From NCBI GenBank assembly GCA_037355855.1, contig CM074758.1, forward strand, positions 7,227,001-7,291,000: DNA of 64,000 bases. The letters run 5' to 3'. This document shows positions 9,926 through 22,890 of the stretch, piece after piece. How positions within the stretch are numbered: position 1 is the stretch's first letter; every line of letters starts with the position of its first letter. A program made the translations under genes and the position numbers. Source of the stretch: Pseudo-nitzschia pungens. Its lineage: Eukaryota; Bacillariophyta; Bacillariophyceae; Bacillariales; Bacillariaceae. The notes beneath the pieces are model-generated. The model had not been told where the DNA came from. It saw only the letters and a list, made by a program, of their open reading frames with translations, and did no database searches.

Positions 9926-12900
9926 TCCTAAGAAGCCCCCGGCTTCACCGAAACCAGCAATCACCTTGCCTCCAGCTCCCCGGGACCTGGATGCCAGTAC
10001 AGCCCTGCTGTCTGGGATGACGCATGGAGGAGATCTCCCTGATAAAGAGGGGAAGGAACCTACAGGATGGAGTATTCCTGTTGAACGCTCAGCAAAGCCT
10101 GCGAACGCAGCAACAAAAACAGTTCGATTCTCTGGAACGAACAATACAATGGATACGAATCGAACACAACCAAATCGATCCAAGGGTACAACCGACGCAA
10201 AGAATAAGACAGCAGCAGCAATAAATAGACCACTCTTGTCCCTGGCAAGAAATTGGTCCACAGGTACAGCAAAAAATCTCTATTGCAATAACCAAAAATC
10301 CAAAGACTACACCAAAGGAGGTGCGCTGGAGCAAAATTATTTAAGGCTGCTGTCACCTGCTGGAAATACAGCAGACCAGGCATCGAATAAGAGCAAGGTG
10401 GCTCCTATTCTTCTAACTACAGTACAGTACATACAAGGCATACCAACCAAATCAAGACCACTACTAGCGCTACTAGATAGTGGATCCTCCGGAACTCTAA
10501 TCAACAAAAGAGCACTACCATTCGGAACCCTGCCAATCAGAAGCAAACACCAAGTCCTCACTACTACAGCCAATGGCAGTTTCGATACTACAGAATATAT
10601 CATCATGAAGAACGTCAAGCTACAAGAGTTCGGCAACTACACTATCGATAAACAAGAAGCAAGGCTCTTCCATTCCCCGAACTGCAAATACGATTTGATA
10701 CTAGGCAGAGACTTCCTCCACCTAGCAAAGATTAATCTCCTATTCAAAGAAGGAGCAGTTCAGTGGATGGATCGAACCATTCCTATGAAGGACACGTCCC
10801 TATATCGTCATGAGACCAACCACACCATGCTCATGGAAGAACTAGAGGATGCTGAACTCTTCGCTGATGATCTCTCGTTTGCCAATCCATACAAATCTAA
10901 CGTTATCCTTGACAGAGCCTACCAAGAAACAGATCCATCTACAGTCGCACAGCAACAGTCCCACATGTCTGAAACAGAGCAGCAACAATTCCAAGCAATA
11001 CTAAGCAAGTATCCTAATGTCTTTAATGGTGAACTTGGCAAGTACCCTCACAAGAAGATCTCTCTAAGACTGAAGCCCGGATCCAAGCCCATACACAAGA
11101 AGCCTTATCCAGTAGCATACAAACGAGAAGACCTATTCAAAAGGGAGCTCCAGAATCTTTGCGATGATGGAGTACTCAAGAGATGCTCTGGACCAGCTGA
11201 ATGGGCATTCCCAACCTTCATAGTACCAAAGAAAGATAACAGGGTACGATGGGTATCAGACTTCAGGGAACTCAACGAACTTCTTGAGAGAAGACCTTAT
11301 CCCATACCAAGGATACAAGATATCATGAACAAGCGTGGCAAGTATACACACTTCACCAAGATTGACTTGTCCATGCAATACTACTGCTTTGAACTGGACG
11401 ACGCAAGCAAGAAACTCTGTACCATAGTCACTCCCTATGGTTGCTATGAATACCAACGACTACCAATGGGTGTCAAAGTCTCTCCAGATGTTGCCCAGCA
11501 ACTAATGGAAGATATCCTACAAGACACTGACTGCACTGTTCATATTGATGATATTGGTATATGGACTGACGGATCCTTTGACCTCCATATGAAGACCATT
11601 GACAAGATCCTAGACCGGCTCGACCAAAATGGATTCAAATGCAACCCACTCAAGTGTGATTGGGCTGTACAAGAGACCGACTTCCTTGGATATTGGATGA
11701 CACCTACAGCTGTTAAGCCCTGGAGGAAGAAAATCGAAGCGATCCTACATATGGATCGACCACGAACTGTGACGCAAGTCAAGTCCTTTCTAGGAGCAGT
11801 TGGATACTTTAGGGACATGTGGCCCCGAAGATCTCACGTCCTAGCTCCTCTCTTTGATATCACTGGAACCCCCAAGACTCCTCAACCAGCTGCCATCAAA
11901 GGCAAGCAGAGAAAAGCTCCTTCAGCTTTCATTTGGGGACCTGCTCAAGATAAAGCCTTTCAAGAGATGAAAGCAATGGTGGCAGCGGATGCGCTGAACA
12001 CCTATCCAGACCTTAACAAGCCCTTTGAACTGTATACTGATGCCTCAGACCTACAGCTCGGCGCTGCCATACTACAAGATGGCAAGCCAATAGCCTACTG
12101 GTCCAAGAAACTCTCTGATGCCCAGAAGAACTACACCACTATGGAGAAAGAACTCCTAGCCATTGTACTCTGCTGCAAAGAGTACCGCAAAATGTTACTT
12201 GGTGGTGTTATCAATGTATACACCGACCATAAGAACCTTACCTTCAGAACCCTCTCAGTCCAACGAGTCCTCCGGTGGAGACTTTTCCTTGAAGAATTCG
12301 GTGTCAACCTCACTTATGTGGAAGGCAAGAAGAATGTTCTTGCTGATGCCTTCTCCAGACTCCCCAGGATGGATCCACCTACTGAAGGGAAGAAAGCCCT
12401 TTTAAAGGGCACCTTAATCGATTTCTTGAAACTTGAAGTCCCCAAGCAAGATGAAGAACTGTTTTTAGCAGAGTTCCCGAACCTCTTCCAGCACTTATGC
12501 AATGACGCAGACAACGAACTACAAGCCTGCCTGCTGAATAATGAGTGTCTAGTTAACCTACCAAATAACCAAGACTTGGAATGCCCGGTGAACTATTCCA
12601 ATATCTATCTCCATCAACAGAAAGATCCTACCATCAAGTTCAAGACTCCAATCCAAAGCCTTCTTCTACCACGAATTAGAAGGCAATAACATCCTCTGCT
12701 ATGCAAACCAGTCCAACCCAGACAACTGGCGCATCTACATACCAAGCTCTCTCGCGAATGATACCATCAAATGGTATCACCTTCTGTTGGGTCATTGTGG
12801 ATCCACCAGGCTATATCAAACTATCTCCTCAAGATTCTACATCGACAACCTATCCAATCTTTGCAAGGCTTACATCTGCCCCGACAACTGCATTAAGTAC

Positions 12901-13836
12901 AAGAACCAGCACTTCAAGTATGGCAAACTACCACCGAAAGAAGCCCCACTATCTCCATTCAACGAGATACATGTGGATCTTATAGGCCCATGGAAGATTA
13001 CAGCTCAGGGCAAGAACTACAACTTCAAAGCCCTAACTTGTATTGATCCAGTCACCAATCTACTTGAAATCATCCGTATCAGAGACAAGTCTTCTCAGCA
13101 TGTCTCTGATCAATTCAAGAACTGTTGGCTCTCAAGGTATCCAAGACCTATCAGATGTGTCCATGACAATGGTGGTGAATTCCTAGGCGCTGAGTTCCAA
13201 ACTACCCTCAAACAGTATGGGATTCAGTCCATTCCCACCACAGTGAAGAATCCCCAGTCTAATGCCATCTGTGAAAGAGTCCACCATACAGTCGCTGACA
13301 TCCTCAGAGTCCTAGTGCATGTTAACCCTCCCCAAGTCAACACCAGAGCCAGTCAGCTCATGGACAACGCCTTGGCAACATGCATGCATGCCTCCAGGTG
13401 TGCTGTCAATGCTGCCTTACAGACATCCCCAGGCTCTCTAGTGTTCAACCGGGACATGCTGGTTGATCTGCCACTAACCTCCAATCTGTTGGCTCTTCAG
13501 CAGCTCCGGCAACAAGGGATTAACAAGAATCTACTCAGAGATAATGCCAAGCGTATCAACCACACCTTCCAAGTCAATGACAAGGTATGGATCCAAGAGC
13601 CAGATCCGGACAAGCTACAACCCAGGAAGCTCGGTCCCTTTCCAATCACACAAGTGAATCCAAATGGTATGGTAAAGTTGCAAAGAGCTCCCTCCGTAGT
13701 GGAAACAGTGAACATACGAAAGCTTACTCCATACCGGGAACCAAATCAGTTGGAGTCTACGTCGGTTGAATCCGCAGATATCGAATTGAGCCAATCAAAT
13801 GACTCAGACTGCTCCATGAGTCACTGGTCGGCTTAA
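9906..13836 (+). pseudogene. pol: Pol of Ty3-like element 2 (protease-RT-RNase H-integrase), one frameshift
   Basis: Open from the gag TGA in the same frame to a stop at 12687-12689, then continued in the +1 frame to 13836. Order: protease (LALLDSGSSGTLIN, LILGRDF), RT (RVRWVSDFRELN, LPMGVKVSPD, active site HIDDIG), RNase H (LYTDASDLQLGAA, TMEKELLAIV, YTDHKNLTF) and integrase (HLLLGH and CPDNC zinc site; HVDLIGPW, VHDNGGEF, NAICERVHH). One extra base near 12645, against element 1, causes the frameshift. The usual Tyr of the RT YxDD motif is His (codon 11541-11543; Tyr in element 1). The integrase triad D, D, E looks intact. No chromodomain is recognised. Confidence 0.95.
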
Positions 13837-13866
13837 CTGTGGGATTTGTTCAATCATGAGGCACTA

Positions 13867-14177
13867 TGTAACATGCTAGCGTAGGCTAGTAGTGTTACGA
13901 ATTAATAATTAACCAAATCCCACATGGGATTCAAATATATATAAGGTATCCATGTATGGATATCTGGTATGCGTGAACAGGCATGCAGAAGAGAGCGATT
14001 ATACGATTAAGGTTACATACGGAATATATGTTATATACAGGATTGGATATTATATGAGAAGGTCGCGATGACCTCATCGCTCATTATTTCCTCTCTCTAA
14101 TTTCAATCCCATCTCGTAAAGTGAAATAACACACAATTATTCATACTACTCCGAAATTTCTACCTTAGAGTGTTACA
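13867..14177 (+). repeat. 3' LTR of Ty3-like element 2
   Basis: Right copy of the 311-bp LTR, followed by the target duplication CTCTC and by the resumption of the gene A reading frame at 14183. Confidence 0.97.
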
Positions 14178-17100
14178 CTCTCAACTGTGCAATAGTATTG
14201 CAAAAGGGATCAGGTTGTGCGTCTCTGATTGAGTTTCTTCATCGTGTTCGAACCTGGAAGGTGCGTGGAGCCACTGGCAAAGGTGAATTCAACATCCAGT
14301 ATGTTTCACCAGACAGAGAAGATATGATTGATGACCATTCGTTGGTGGGATCCCTAGAGGGCTCTGTGGTTCTGCTTTACCACTATCTGGAAAAGTCAGA
14401 AGCTGGTACTCTATCTGCATTTGGTCATCGCTCCGTCTCAACCCCAAGAGAATTTGTAATTGACGGTGTTGATGGCAGTGAAGATTTCAAACAGGTTGCT
14501 TCCAACACAGGTCACTTTACCATGCGAGGTGGAGCACTAGTTGGTTATCATCTAATGCCCAGTCTACGAAAAAGGATGTGGCTATCCATTCAGCACATAC
14601 AGTTGGGATACACCTTGTTTGACATTATATTCAAGACAGATCTTCCCCAGGTTCCTGACTATGAAAACATTGATAAGGAAAAGGTTTCGATGCAGTTTCT
14701 CATGGACAGTTGCACTGAGTTGACCGGCCGATCCATGTACATTTCCCTATTGGCTGATATCTGTTTTGTTTTCCAAACCCTCAATGACATTGAGAATTTA
14801 CGCCCTGACTTCATTCGCAAAGAGTGCTTGGGTGATTCTCCGACGAATCTCCCCCTGGCTATGAAGGTTCAATCGTCTGCGTTCGATGAAGATACCAAGG
14901 CACATATTATCTCCCGGTTTGGAAGAGGATGTTTCTAGAAAGAGGACAGTCATCTACAACAGCACTTGCCCCAACACTTTATTTCGCTTCCAGACTGTTC
15001 GGTAAGTCGAAGGTTGATAAACTGACGGCTACTTTGCTCTCTGGCAAGAAGCGAAAAGCGCAACCTACTGATCGAACAAGTGGTTCCTCACCCATGGCAT
15101 CAGATGATGAACAAAGTCCTTCCGTTCCTCCAAGTATTGGATTGCCCGAGATTCCATCACCATCCGATGTTATATCTGAGGTCCCTCTTCCACCAGAGCC
15201 AAATGTATCTCTGCCTCCAGACTCGAATGAGGCAATGGACTTCTCGTTTGATGATCTTCTCTCTCCTGTCAACAATTCACGCTGGGAAGGCCTGTGTCTG
15301 GCACCAATATCATACTTGAGGCTCAAGCAAGTCCAGTCCTCCCTTTTTATCTGTGCCAAGGATAAAATTTACCAGGTGGAATATTCCAATCCAGATTTTT
15401 ACTCAGCGTGTTGCTTGGTTGACTATGATCATTGGAGAACCATCAGCTGCAGCAACTCGCCTACCATCAAATCAAGCCGGGCGCACATTAGAGTTTTCTC
15501 TGAGGATGTCCAATCTATTGATCAGACCAACGTGGTGGATGTCATCCGAATGGGATCCAGTATTTTCCAGCGATGTAAATCGTTATACAGGGGCAATATT
15601 GTCAAGCTTTTCAAGTTCATACTGAACTATGGTGGCAAGCCAAGGCAAGGAGATGATATCAGACGCTCAATTGACAATCGAGTGTTGGAAATTGGAATTC
15701 ACTGTCAGACTGGTCAACTGTACAATATTGATTCATTCCAGAAAGCAGGAGCCGATGCAACAATTATCAAGCAGACTGTGGCTTCTCTTATGGATTTTTT
15801 GTGGCATATTGGTCAGGAAATCCAGCAGGTTGCTAAGCGACCTGCTATGGGAGGTAATCGGGAGAGAGACAGGATGTTTGGACGTCCTTTTCAAGATGCG
15901 ATGGGAGCAAAGTGGTCGCTGTTTCATTGCCTCACCCTGGTGGTTCAGTGTGTCTATCCCTTTCCCTGTCAGGGCAAAAAGCACAAGGATATACAGAATG
16001 ACAGACTCTATCCATACTCCCAGACTGTTTGTGGCAACTGGTACTTCACTGATGGTGAAGGATACATCTACCTGTTTCAAATTCTGTGCAATTTCAGAGG
16101 GGCAGCTTCCTCTACCTTCCCATACATGGCTCAAGTTCGTCGAATCATTCAACACATCAACAGCTACAAGGAAACGCTGAAGTCAAGATACAAAGAAGTT
16201 TTCCAACACTACGAAGGGTCTGTTGTTCCGATGACTTTTCTGAGGAACCCATTGGTTTCCGACAACTTTTTCTTGCATCCATCACTCCCTTGGGAAAGTC
16301 GAGAACTAGTGAAGGGTTCTGGCATCTTTGGTGATGTGCTGACATTCCCTGTTGGTCCTTCCCGCATTCTATCAATGTCAATGATGATCGATTCTATCTT
16401 CCTTGTCAGGGATCAGCTTTCTTTTGATCAAATTTTGGAACTGACTTTCTTCTGTTCATTCTACAACAACGGATCAATTGTTCACGCAATCATGTCCAGT
16501 ATCAGAGATTCTGGCAACGATTTTTCAAGTGGGGAATGTCATCCATGGTACGCGTTTGAGGCTGGTATTGTTAACGTGTTGGGGAAGGGTTGCTGGCAGG
16601 GAGGCATTGAGCCCAGGTTCCAATGCAGCTCCAACACCAAGTGGGAGGTATTTTGCTCTACCAACAAAACATCGGATAAGGATTCCATCAACCGGAAATT
16701 GTGTAAGGTAATGTACATTGGCTACAACCTTATACGCTGGATGAATGCGTTGAAGCGATTGGATTTGGTGTATGCCGAGGACATCCCGTTCCATCTTGTC
16801 ACAACCAAGATGGCAAGTGTGGTCCAGAGTATTCAAGATGTTGCTGCTGAAGAATCTTTTGATTTTGGCCGGTTCTATCTGTCACAGTGGCTTTCCCTCG
16901 TCATTGCCTTGGGATTAGCTGATTCCGGATTACATTTGCTTCAGCTTATCCCGCCTGCCAAGGGAACAGCATCTTACGAGCACTTCCTGAATCCAATACT
17001 GGGTGATATGGGTAGCAAGAAAACAGCAGAGCCTATACCTGAATCCGGACTTGATCCTGTGATGAAAATTACATCACAGGAGCTTGGTTTCCCTGTATAT

Positions 17101-17462
17101 TTCCGGAATATTATGGAGGTTCTTGGATGTGAGTCAATGGGTCATCGCGAGCTTGGCAAAAATGATGTTTTCTTGAAGGGTGGAACATTATTTGATGTGA
17201 ACCTACAGTTTGGGAGTCCAATTCACAAGAAATTTACGAAGCAGCTGTGGAAGTTGACAATCCCTGTTCCACATGTCTTTCGAATTCTTGAGGAAGGGAA
17301 ATGCAAACAGATTCAAGAGTAAGTAATCGTTCGTTTGTCAATGCTAATGAAAAGATTTATATACATAATTCATCTAACCCTATTCTTTTATTGTACAGAC
17401 ACTATTCCAATTACTCGATCAACATGAATCCTGTCATGGATCAATCTTTTTTGAATATATGA
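14178..17462 (+). pseudogene. Gene A, main 3' part: large unrecognised protein
   Basis: The gene A frame resumes at 14183 and is open to TAG 14936-14938. A second frame, open from 14929, continues for 797 codons, so about one base is lost or gained near 14925. A good intron (GTAAGT at 17319 to ACAG at 17398, 80 bp) joins a last exon ending at TGA 17460-17462. Without lesions gene A would encode about 1190 residues. After a Ser/Pro-rich linker (about 15050-15230) come several hydrophobic-aromatic stretches and Cys-rich patches, but no known domain is recognised. The 797-codon part could still be translated from ATG 14929. It is convergent with the MULE gene, 114 bp away, and could be a cargo gene of the same element. 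Confidence 0.7.
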
Positions 17463-17575
17463 AACTTAATTATTAGAGCGTATTAGAGTAAGTAGTTAGT
17501 GAAATTTTTTATTCGCTTATGTATGTTAAACATTACTGATTGTTGGGTGCATTGTTTCTGACTATTGTTTACGTA

Positions 17576-20500
17576 TTACTTTTTGCCCAATGAATCTACA
17601 CAGAATGAATATTGACGGATACTTTCTTTTCCCTGCCTGATAAACTTTTGGTTCTGTAGCAAGGTACTGTCGGAACTCACCCTTTCAGCAATATTTAATA
17701 TGTCCGTTGAATGTGTTAAAGCCATCTTCATCACTGGCATGTCTCGCTCTACAACGTGACGTGTCTTCCTGCGTTGCTTGAAATCATATACAATGTCGGT
17801 AATTGATTTCGCTTGGGACAGCATCCTAACTAAATCACCACTTCCTCCCGACCGAATGAGCTTCGAGTTGGCATTGTGGATGTTCTTCGACACCAACAAC
17901 AGAATCTCAATGGCTTCATCACAGTGATTTGTCGAACGAGAGATTTTTGAGCGCCTTGGCCTATTATTGGGGACAACAGTCTTCATGAACTTCATTTCAT
18001 CGCTCTTTCTATATTGAATGTATGCAGCATGGGCACAATATAGTTTTTCGAGGTAAGTGACGCATGATCCTTCGTATACAGTGCTATTCTTGTCTCCTCC
18101 CCTACGTTTAACCTTGCACAGACTGTGTACTAGTTCGATGTACTGATACCTTTTTGTGCAATCGTTTGAGAAGTTGTCCTTGCCAATTAGTGTACACTGA
18201 TACTGCGGAATCCTTTCTACAGACACGCATTGACCCAAATAGTCTTCAGTATTTACAAACCAAGCTGATTGTTTTTCTGAATACCGAACGTCAATTACTG
18301 GATCCACCTTTCTACAGAACTCGGCAAATCTCTCGAAACTTTTGGACTTCTTGTTGAATACCCTATCTTTGTTGTCCAAAGCGAACTGTCTTGAGACAAC
18401 ACTGCGTGTAAGTGACATCATATATATTGCTTTAGGGAACTCATCACATAACATGGTACCCATGTTTTTGCCAACGACGCAGAGACCATCGAACTTTGAG
18501 GATCCTTTCAGTTCAACTGTTGCTCTCTCATTGGCTTGATTTTGAGGTACGCACCCGGGTATTCCTAATGCTCCAACGTACCAAATGTTGAAGTTTGGAT
18601 GGTCCACATATGATTTGAAAAAGACCCTAACCAATTCCGTTTCTCCTGCCTCTAACCACGCTTGTTTCACAAGTTCTTCACAAGTTCAGCGTAAGACAAG
18701 AACATCGCTTGGGACAAGCATCGATACAGATTTCGAACATCGGTTGCTGCTATACGTTCAAACCATTTTCTATCCTTACAGTGCTTGCTGTAGTCTCCAT
18801 TTCCTTTCCCGATCAAGAATTTTTGCTCTATATGTGGAAAGCACTGCGCTGCGATCGTGAATGGAAAAGCGATTAGACATGGTGTTACGAAGACCTCAGT
18901 CCGATCAGAGACAATCATTCCTTTGAAATCTATATCTTTCACCTTGAACAGCGAATTGAGGTATTGTAGAAGCATGTACAGACCCGCCGAAAAGTATATT
19001 TCTTTCTCCGATGGGCACAGAATGAAAATCAGTGGGCGGTAAGACCTTGCTCCTTTATCGTCAACCAAAAATACACCAAAAGTAAGGACACACCAGTCGT
19101 TTGAAATTGATCCGTGAAATCCATCGACAGACGCTGTCACCCTGTATCCGAGGTTCTTGCAAGCCAGGATGTTACCAAGCAAGGTAAGTGACGAGAAACA
19201 AATGATTTTGTCCCAGACTTGATTGTCTCCTTTTAGTTTCTGACCCTGGAGTTTCTCAATATGTTTCAATAGGTTTTTCTCGGAATTGCTAGCTTGTTCT
19301 TGGTTAGGTGGACTGCCGTCATCCAGTACAGTCATCATATTATATGCTTCGGAATGTGCTGATGTTACACCCTCAGCTGATATAACTTGCAGGTACCCTT
19401 TTTCAAATAGAACCAAGCCCCATTTTTTCAAGTCCTTGTACGAGTTAACGTTCATGTTTGCATTTGGTGGTATACTGAATTTGTACTTTCTTTTTGTTTC
19501 CACAACATCTGACAGGTCTGTTATATGGATTGTTTTTGTACCTTCTGTTCTTTCTTTGCAGTGTTGCCGTTTAATGCTTCCAATTAATTTTTCTCTGGTT
19601 CGGAGTCGGAGCTCGGGTGATGAAACTGAATGACTTTCTTCCGCTACTAGTTATTTCAATGTTTCACCAGCAAGGAGGGACGGTTGTAGCTTTGGTTTGT
19701 TGGTCATGATGTTGTTCAGAACTACCTTGTCGGATGCCGACAGACCACGGTCTTTTCTAGTGTAAGCACTACATTCGCATGTTGTGTCGACATTAACCTT
19801 CAGCGCAAACCTTTCACCACGTCTGTCCTCCACATGAGCACGACATTTGCCTCTTATGTTAGAGGTAATGTAACATTGGTACTCGTAAGTAGTCCCAGGT
19901 GGTAAGTACTTTCTGTTCTTCTTAGAGGACCGTTGACATAGTGTTGGATACTTTGTGTTCATGTAAGCAACGGCCTGTAACTTGGAGTCGAATCTCGTGG
20001 CATTCGCTGTTTTCCAGTTGAAATTCTTTCTTTTGGCTGATTTAGGTACTATCTTCTGTTTCAACGTGTCCCTTCGAGTTGCAGATGATCCTGTGGTTGG
20101 ACAGGTTGCGGAAATACTGATAACTGATGTTTCTTTGGACAGGTGGCTGTCAGTAGTAGTGGAGGTGGTTGATTCTTTACACTGATTGCTCGGTTCCATT
20201 GGTACAGTTGTCATTTCGTTCATTCTAGTAGCCTTTGGCGGAGGTTTCTTTCTGGCGTCGGAGTTGATAGATGTACTGCCGGTATGTTGAACTTCATTGA
20301 TTTGGTAAGTTGTCTCTGGTGAGGAGATTGACTGGAACAAGGATGACCTTTTTTTAGGCAACAATAAACCATGACTTGATGGCAACATGTGTGGAAGGTG
20401 GTTCGATTTATTCTTTGACTTGATGTATGATGCAGAAAGCTTGTTCTTCAAATTCTGTTTCTCCTGTTGGTCGACCGAAAGTTTCTCAACAACTCTGAAA

Positions 20501-20764
20501 CGTTCTTCAAGCAGCAACTGGCCTGGCGATTTGTTGTGATTGTCTTGTCGACTACGAAGTATTTGTTTTCTCCGAATCGACAGCTAGGGAGAGAAACATG
20601 CCAGCCGTTTGGGGCGACAAGTCACCAGTTTCCACAAACAGTGATCTGGCCGCATTCCACCCGATCGAGTGGGCAGGCGGTGATTGGTTGCTAGACAATG
20701 AGCTGTCAATTTGCTTTGTCGTTGTTGTAGCCTTAGAGGAACGCTTCGGTGTGACCAGTGACAT
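17576..20764 (-). pseudogene. MULE-like (Mutator superfamily) transposase, broken
   Basis: Read on the minus strand from ATG 20764 (MSLVTPKRSS). The N-terminal half has a Cys/His zinc-binding region (YQCYIT..GKCRAHVE, CECSAYT) like the FLYWCH/WRKY-type domain of MULE proteins. The core has VDGFHGSISNDW (first Asp), IVSDRTEVF (second Asp), a C-x2-H (AQCFPHIEQKF) and QANERATVELK (candidate catalytic Glu). Lesions: a frame change near 20552-20590, an in-frame TAA at 19651-19653 (the frame is open on both sides; CAA to TAA would explain it), and an 11-bp tandem duplication at 18666-18687 whose removal rejoins the last 360 codons. The family assignment rests on motif order. Confidence 0.7.
18666..18687. 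repeat. 11-bp tandem duplication in the MULE-like gene
   Basis: TTCACAAGTTC occurs twice in direct succession (18666-18676, 18677-18687). On the minus strand one copy gives a continuous frame AELVKQAWLEAG; two copies shift it. The size equals the target duplication typical of Mutator-like elements, so an excision footprint is possible. Confidence 0.9.
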
Positions 20765-20968
20765 GTTGAGGTAAGACTGTTTTTGGGAAAAGATGGTTTT
20801 ATCAAAGCTGACTATTAATTTGTGATAAGAAACCAGTCCCAACTGGATGACTGGATGCTGAATGATTGCAAATCTAACGGATATAGGCTGATCAATGTGA
20901 ATCGTGTTGCCATCTATTCGGACACAGGTCCGCGTTGAACTGAAGAGAAAATAGTTGATATGTCCCAA

Positions 20969-21482
20969 TATTTTGACGTGCGGGCGTTGAATCAGATTGG
21001 CACCGCCATTGATGTCGATGTAATCTTGTTACAGGTGAGCAATGAATCAAATTATTGGCGCGTAATCTTGTCACGGGTGAGCTATGAATCTAATTGTCGG
21101 CGCCTTTTTAGCTGAGCTAATATTGTAGCAGTGGCGCCATAGTATTAGCTGAGCTAATATTGTAGCAACCAGAGTAGATGGGATCCGTTGAAAATAGTGT
21201 TATGGTTCGCTAGCATACTCAATGACAATTGTTAATAAATGAATGAAATATCAAAACTGCGTGCTTGCGGACTACATCTGGCGGTGAAAATGTGGAAGTT
21301 GAAAATTCCGTATTTCTTGTCGGAAGGGCTTACATCTGAATTGATAGAAGATGCACTGATCTGGGAATTAATGCTATCTATCATTGATAGAGCATCATCC
21401 ACACCTCCACGCTAGCTTGAAATAAGATGTTTGATAAAGTTGGATTCTGTCATTTTTTGTAAACGATATTTGTGTGAACAGA
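20969..21482. other. Intergenic region with short direct repeats between divergent genes
   Basis: No gene is seen. Two imperfect 41-bp copies (TAATCTTGTYACRGGTGAGC...GGCGC) lie at about 21019-21100, and TTAGCTGAGCTAATATTGTAGCA occurs twice at about 21108-21168. The region separates the minus-strand MULE gene from the plus-strand gene starting at 21483, so it should hold both promoters. Confidence 0.6.
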
Positions 21483-22478
21483 ATGTCTAGTGTAAGTGAC
21501 TATGAACAGATTGAATGATTTCTATTGAGGTTGACTTGTAGGAGTAAAAGTGGAAAGTAAAATGTTTGTCATTATTGTGAACAGATCAATGGAAGTTTAG
21601 ACCATTCCCCTGTTCTCCGGAGATCATCCCGGGAGGTGAGAACCCCGGTTAACTACTCCCCTGGAATATACAAAAGCACCAGATCGTGGATGGATACGAA
21701 CAATACTCCGGTTAGTCACGTTCCTATGGGTATAGATTATGGAATGGAACACTACAACACAACTTGTCGTAGAAAGGTTGACTTTGACTCGGTAGAGAGC
21801 AGTGAATCAAGAAATGAGAACAAAGACCTCAAAAACGAACAACAGGATGAAGGAGACCTAACCGATCATGGCCAAGAATACGACAGTGATGCCACCATTG
21901 CCATGACTGCAACTGGAACCGAAGACGATGACAACTCCACCGATGATCAAGGTACAAGGGAGGGAGGGTTGTATGTCATAGATCCTCATGCGGCGTGCCA
22001 CAATTTTCCTTCGGTTTTGACTGGAGGAGAAGCACGGACGGAAGAAGTAAATGACATCATGGCACTGACTAGTAATTGGACTCACATTGAACTGAAAACA
22101 TCTTATGGTCTACTAAACAGTGGCTTCCAAGGAACACGGATAGAAAAGCTAGAAAGTATGAAGGAAGGAATAGTGAAATGTATCAATGCCCTTTCTGAGT
22201 GCATGCAACGGTTGGAACTGGATAAAGTTGAGACGAATGGGACAATGTCTGATGATTGCTCTGTTGGTAGAAACATTTAAGAAGCGATGTTGCAGATTGG
22301 TGCTGGTTTGACTATCTGTGGATTGTATGGTGTGTTGATCGCTGGCAACAACCAAGGATCATTACAGGAGACGGCAGTGATGCATCACTTGACTAAAATC
22401 ATCAATCAGAACGATGGGGTTCCTTGTGACAGTTGCGGTCATAAAAATTGCAGGAAACAAGGTGCGATGGAAAAATGA
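21483..22478 (+). pseudogene. Small spliced gene of unknown function, one in-frame stop
   Basis: A 9-base first exon (ATG TCT AGT, 21483-21491) is followed by a canonical intron (GTAAGT...AACAG, 21492-21584) and a long exon in frame from 21585. The frame meets TAA at 22278-22280 (after SVGRNI) but stays open in the same frame to TGA 22476-22478. A CAA to TAA change would give one protein of about 300 residues. The middle is acidic (about residues 70-120), then a probable amphipathic helix (IEKLESMKEGIVKCINALSE), and the end has a C-x2-C-x3-C cluster (CDSCGHKNC). No family is recognised. It lies divergent to the MULE gene and may be another gene of that element. Confidence 0.55.
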
Positions 22479-22751
22479 AGAATTATGAGAATGGTCATTC
22501 GGCTTTGGTAGGATGAGTACGTGATGTGGTACATTGAATGAACAAATGAACAAATGACAAAAAACAAGATTAGATAAGGAAGGCGGGAGTGGTATTCTTC
22601 TTCAGCAGAAGAAGAATCGGATGAGGTGGATGTTTTTTTTTTTATAGTAGGTTCCGTAGGTAGTGTAAGTAATGTAGTAGCAAAGTTAAAAAAGTGTATT
22701 TTCGCACTTTTCAAAAGTGTGAATTCGTCCCATGTCCGAAAATTTGGTATC

Positions 22752-22890
22752 GTGCATGAAAACCTCGTAGCCCTGGTTAAATGTCCGTAGTGTACTCGTA
22801 GCCTTACTTGCACTCGAACTTGCACTCGTAACCTTACTTGCACCCGTACTTGCACTCGTAACCTTACTTCCTCGTTAGATTACTCGTAAT
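22752..22890. repeat. CGTAACCTTACTTGCA tandem motif
   Basis: CTCGTARCCTTACTTGCACTCG-type units repeat several times. The same core (CTCGTAGCGGTAACCTTACT, GTACGAGTAACCTTAC) recurs near 25200-25215 and 25505-25560 and, as GTAAGGTTACCTTAC, near 29088. A minus-strand open frame over the repeat is Val/Arg/Gln-rich and not believed. Otherwise 22479-23157 shows no gene. Confidence 0.6.

Larger units (their letters stand above)
8417..14177 (+). mobile_element. Ty3/gypsy-like LTR retrotransposon 2, nearly intact, in gene A
   Basis: 5761 bp with 311-bp LTRs (8417-8727 and 13867-14177; TGTAACATGC...GTGTTACA) differing at a single position, and target duplication CTCTC (8412-8416, 14178-14182). The insertion is very recent. 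Its LTRs are related to but distinct from those of element 1. Gag is intact; Gag and Pol lie in one frame separated by a single TGA. One extra base near 12645 breaks Pol before the integrase, and the RT active-site tyrosine is histidine. Closely related internal coding shows the two elements belong to one family. Confidence 0.97.

Noticed and set aside
22439..22855. 138-codon minus-strand open frame
   Set aside because: The first half is a translated tandem repeat (VQVRLRVQVRV); composition is not gene-like.
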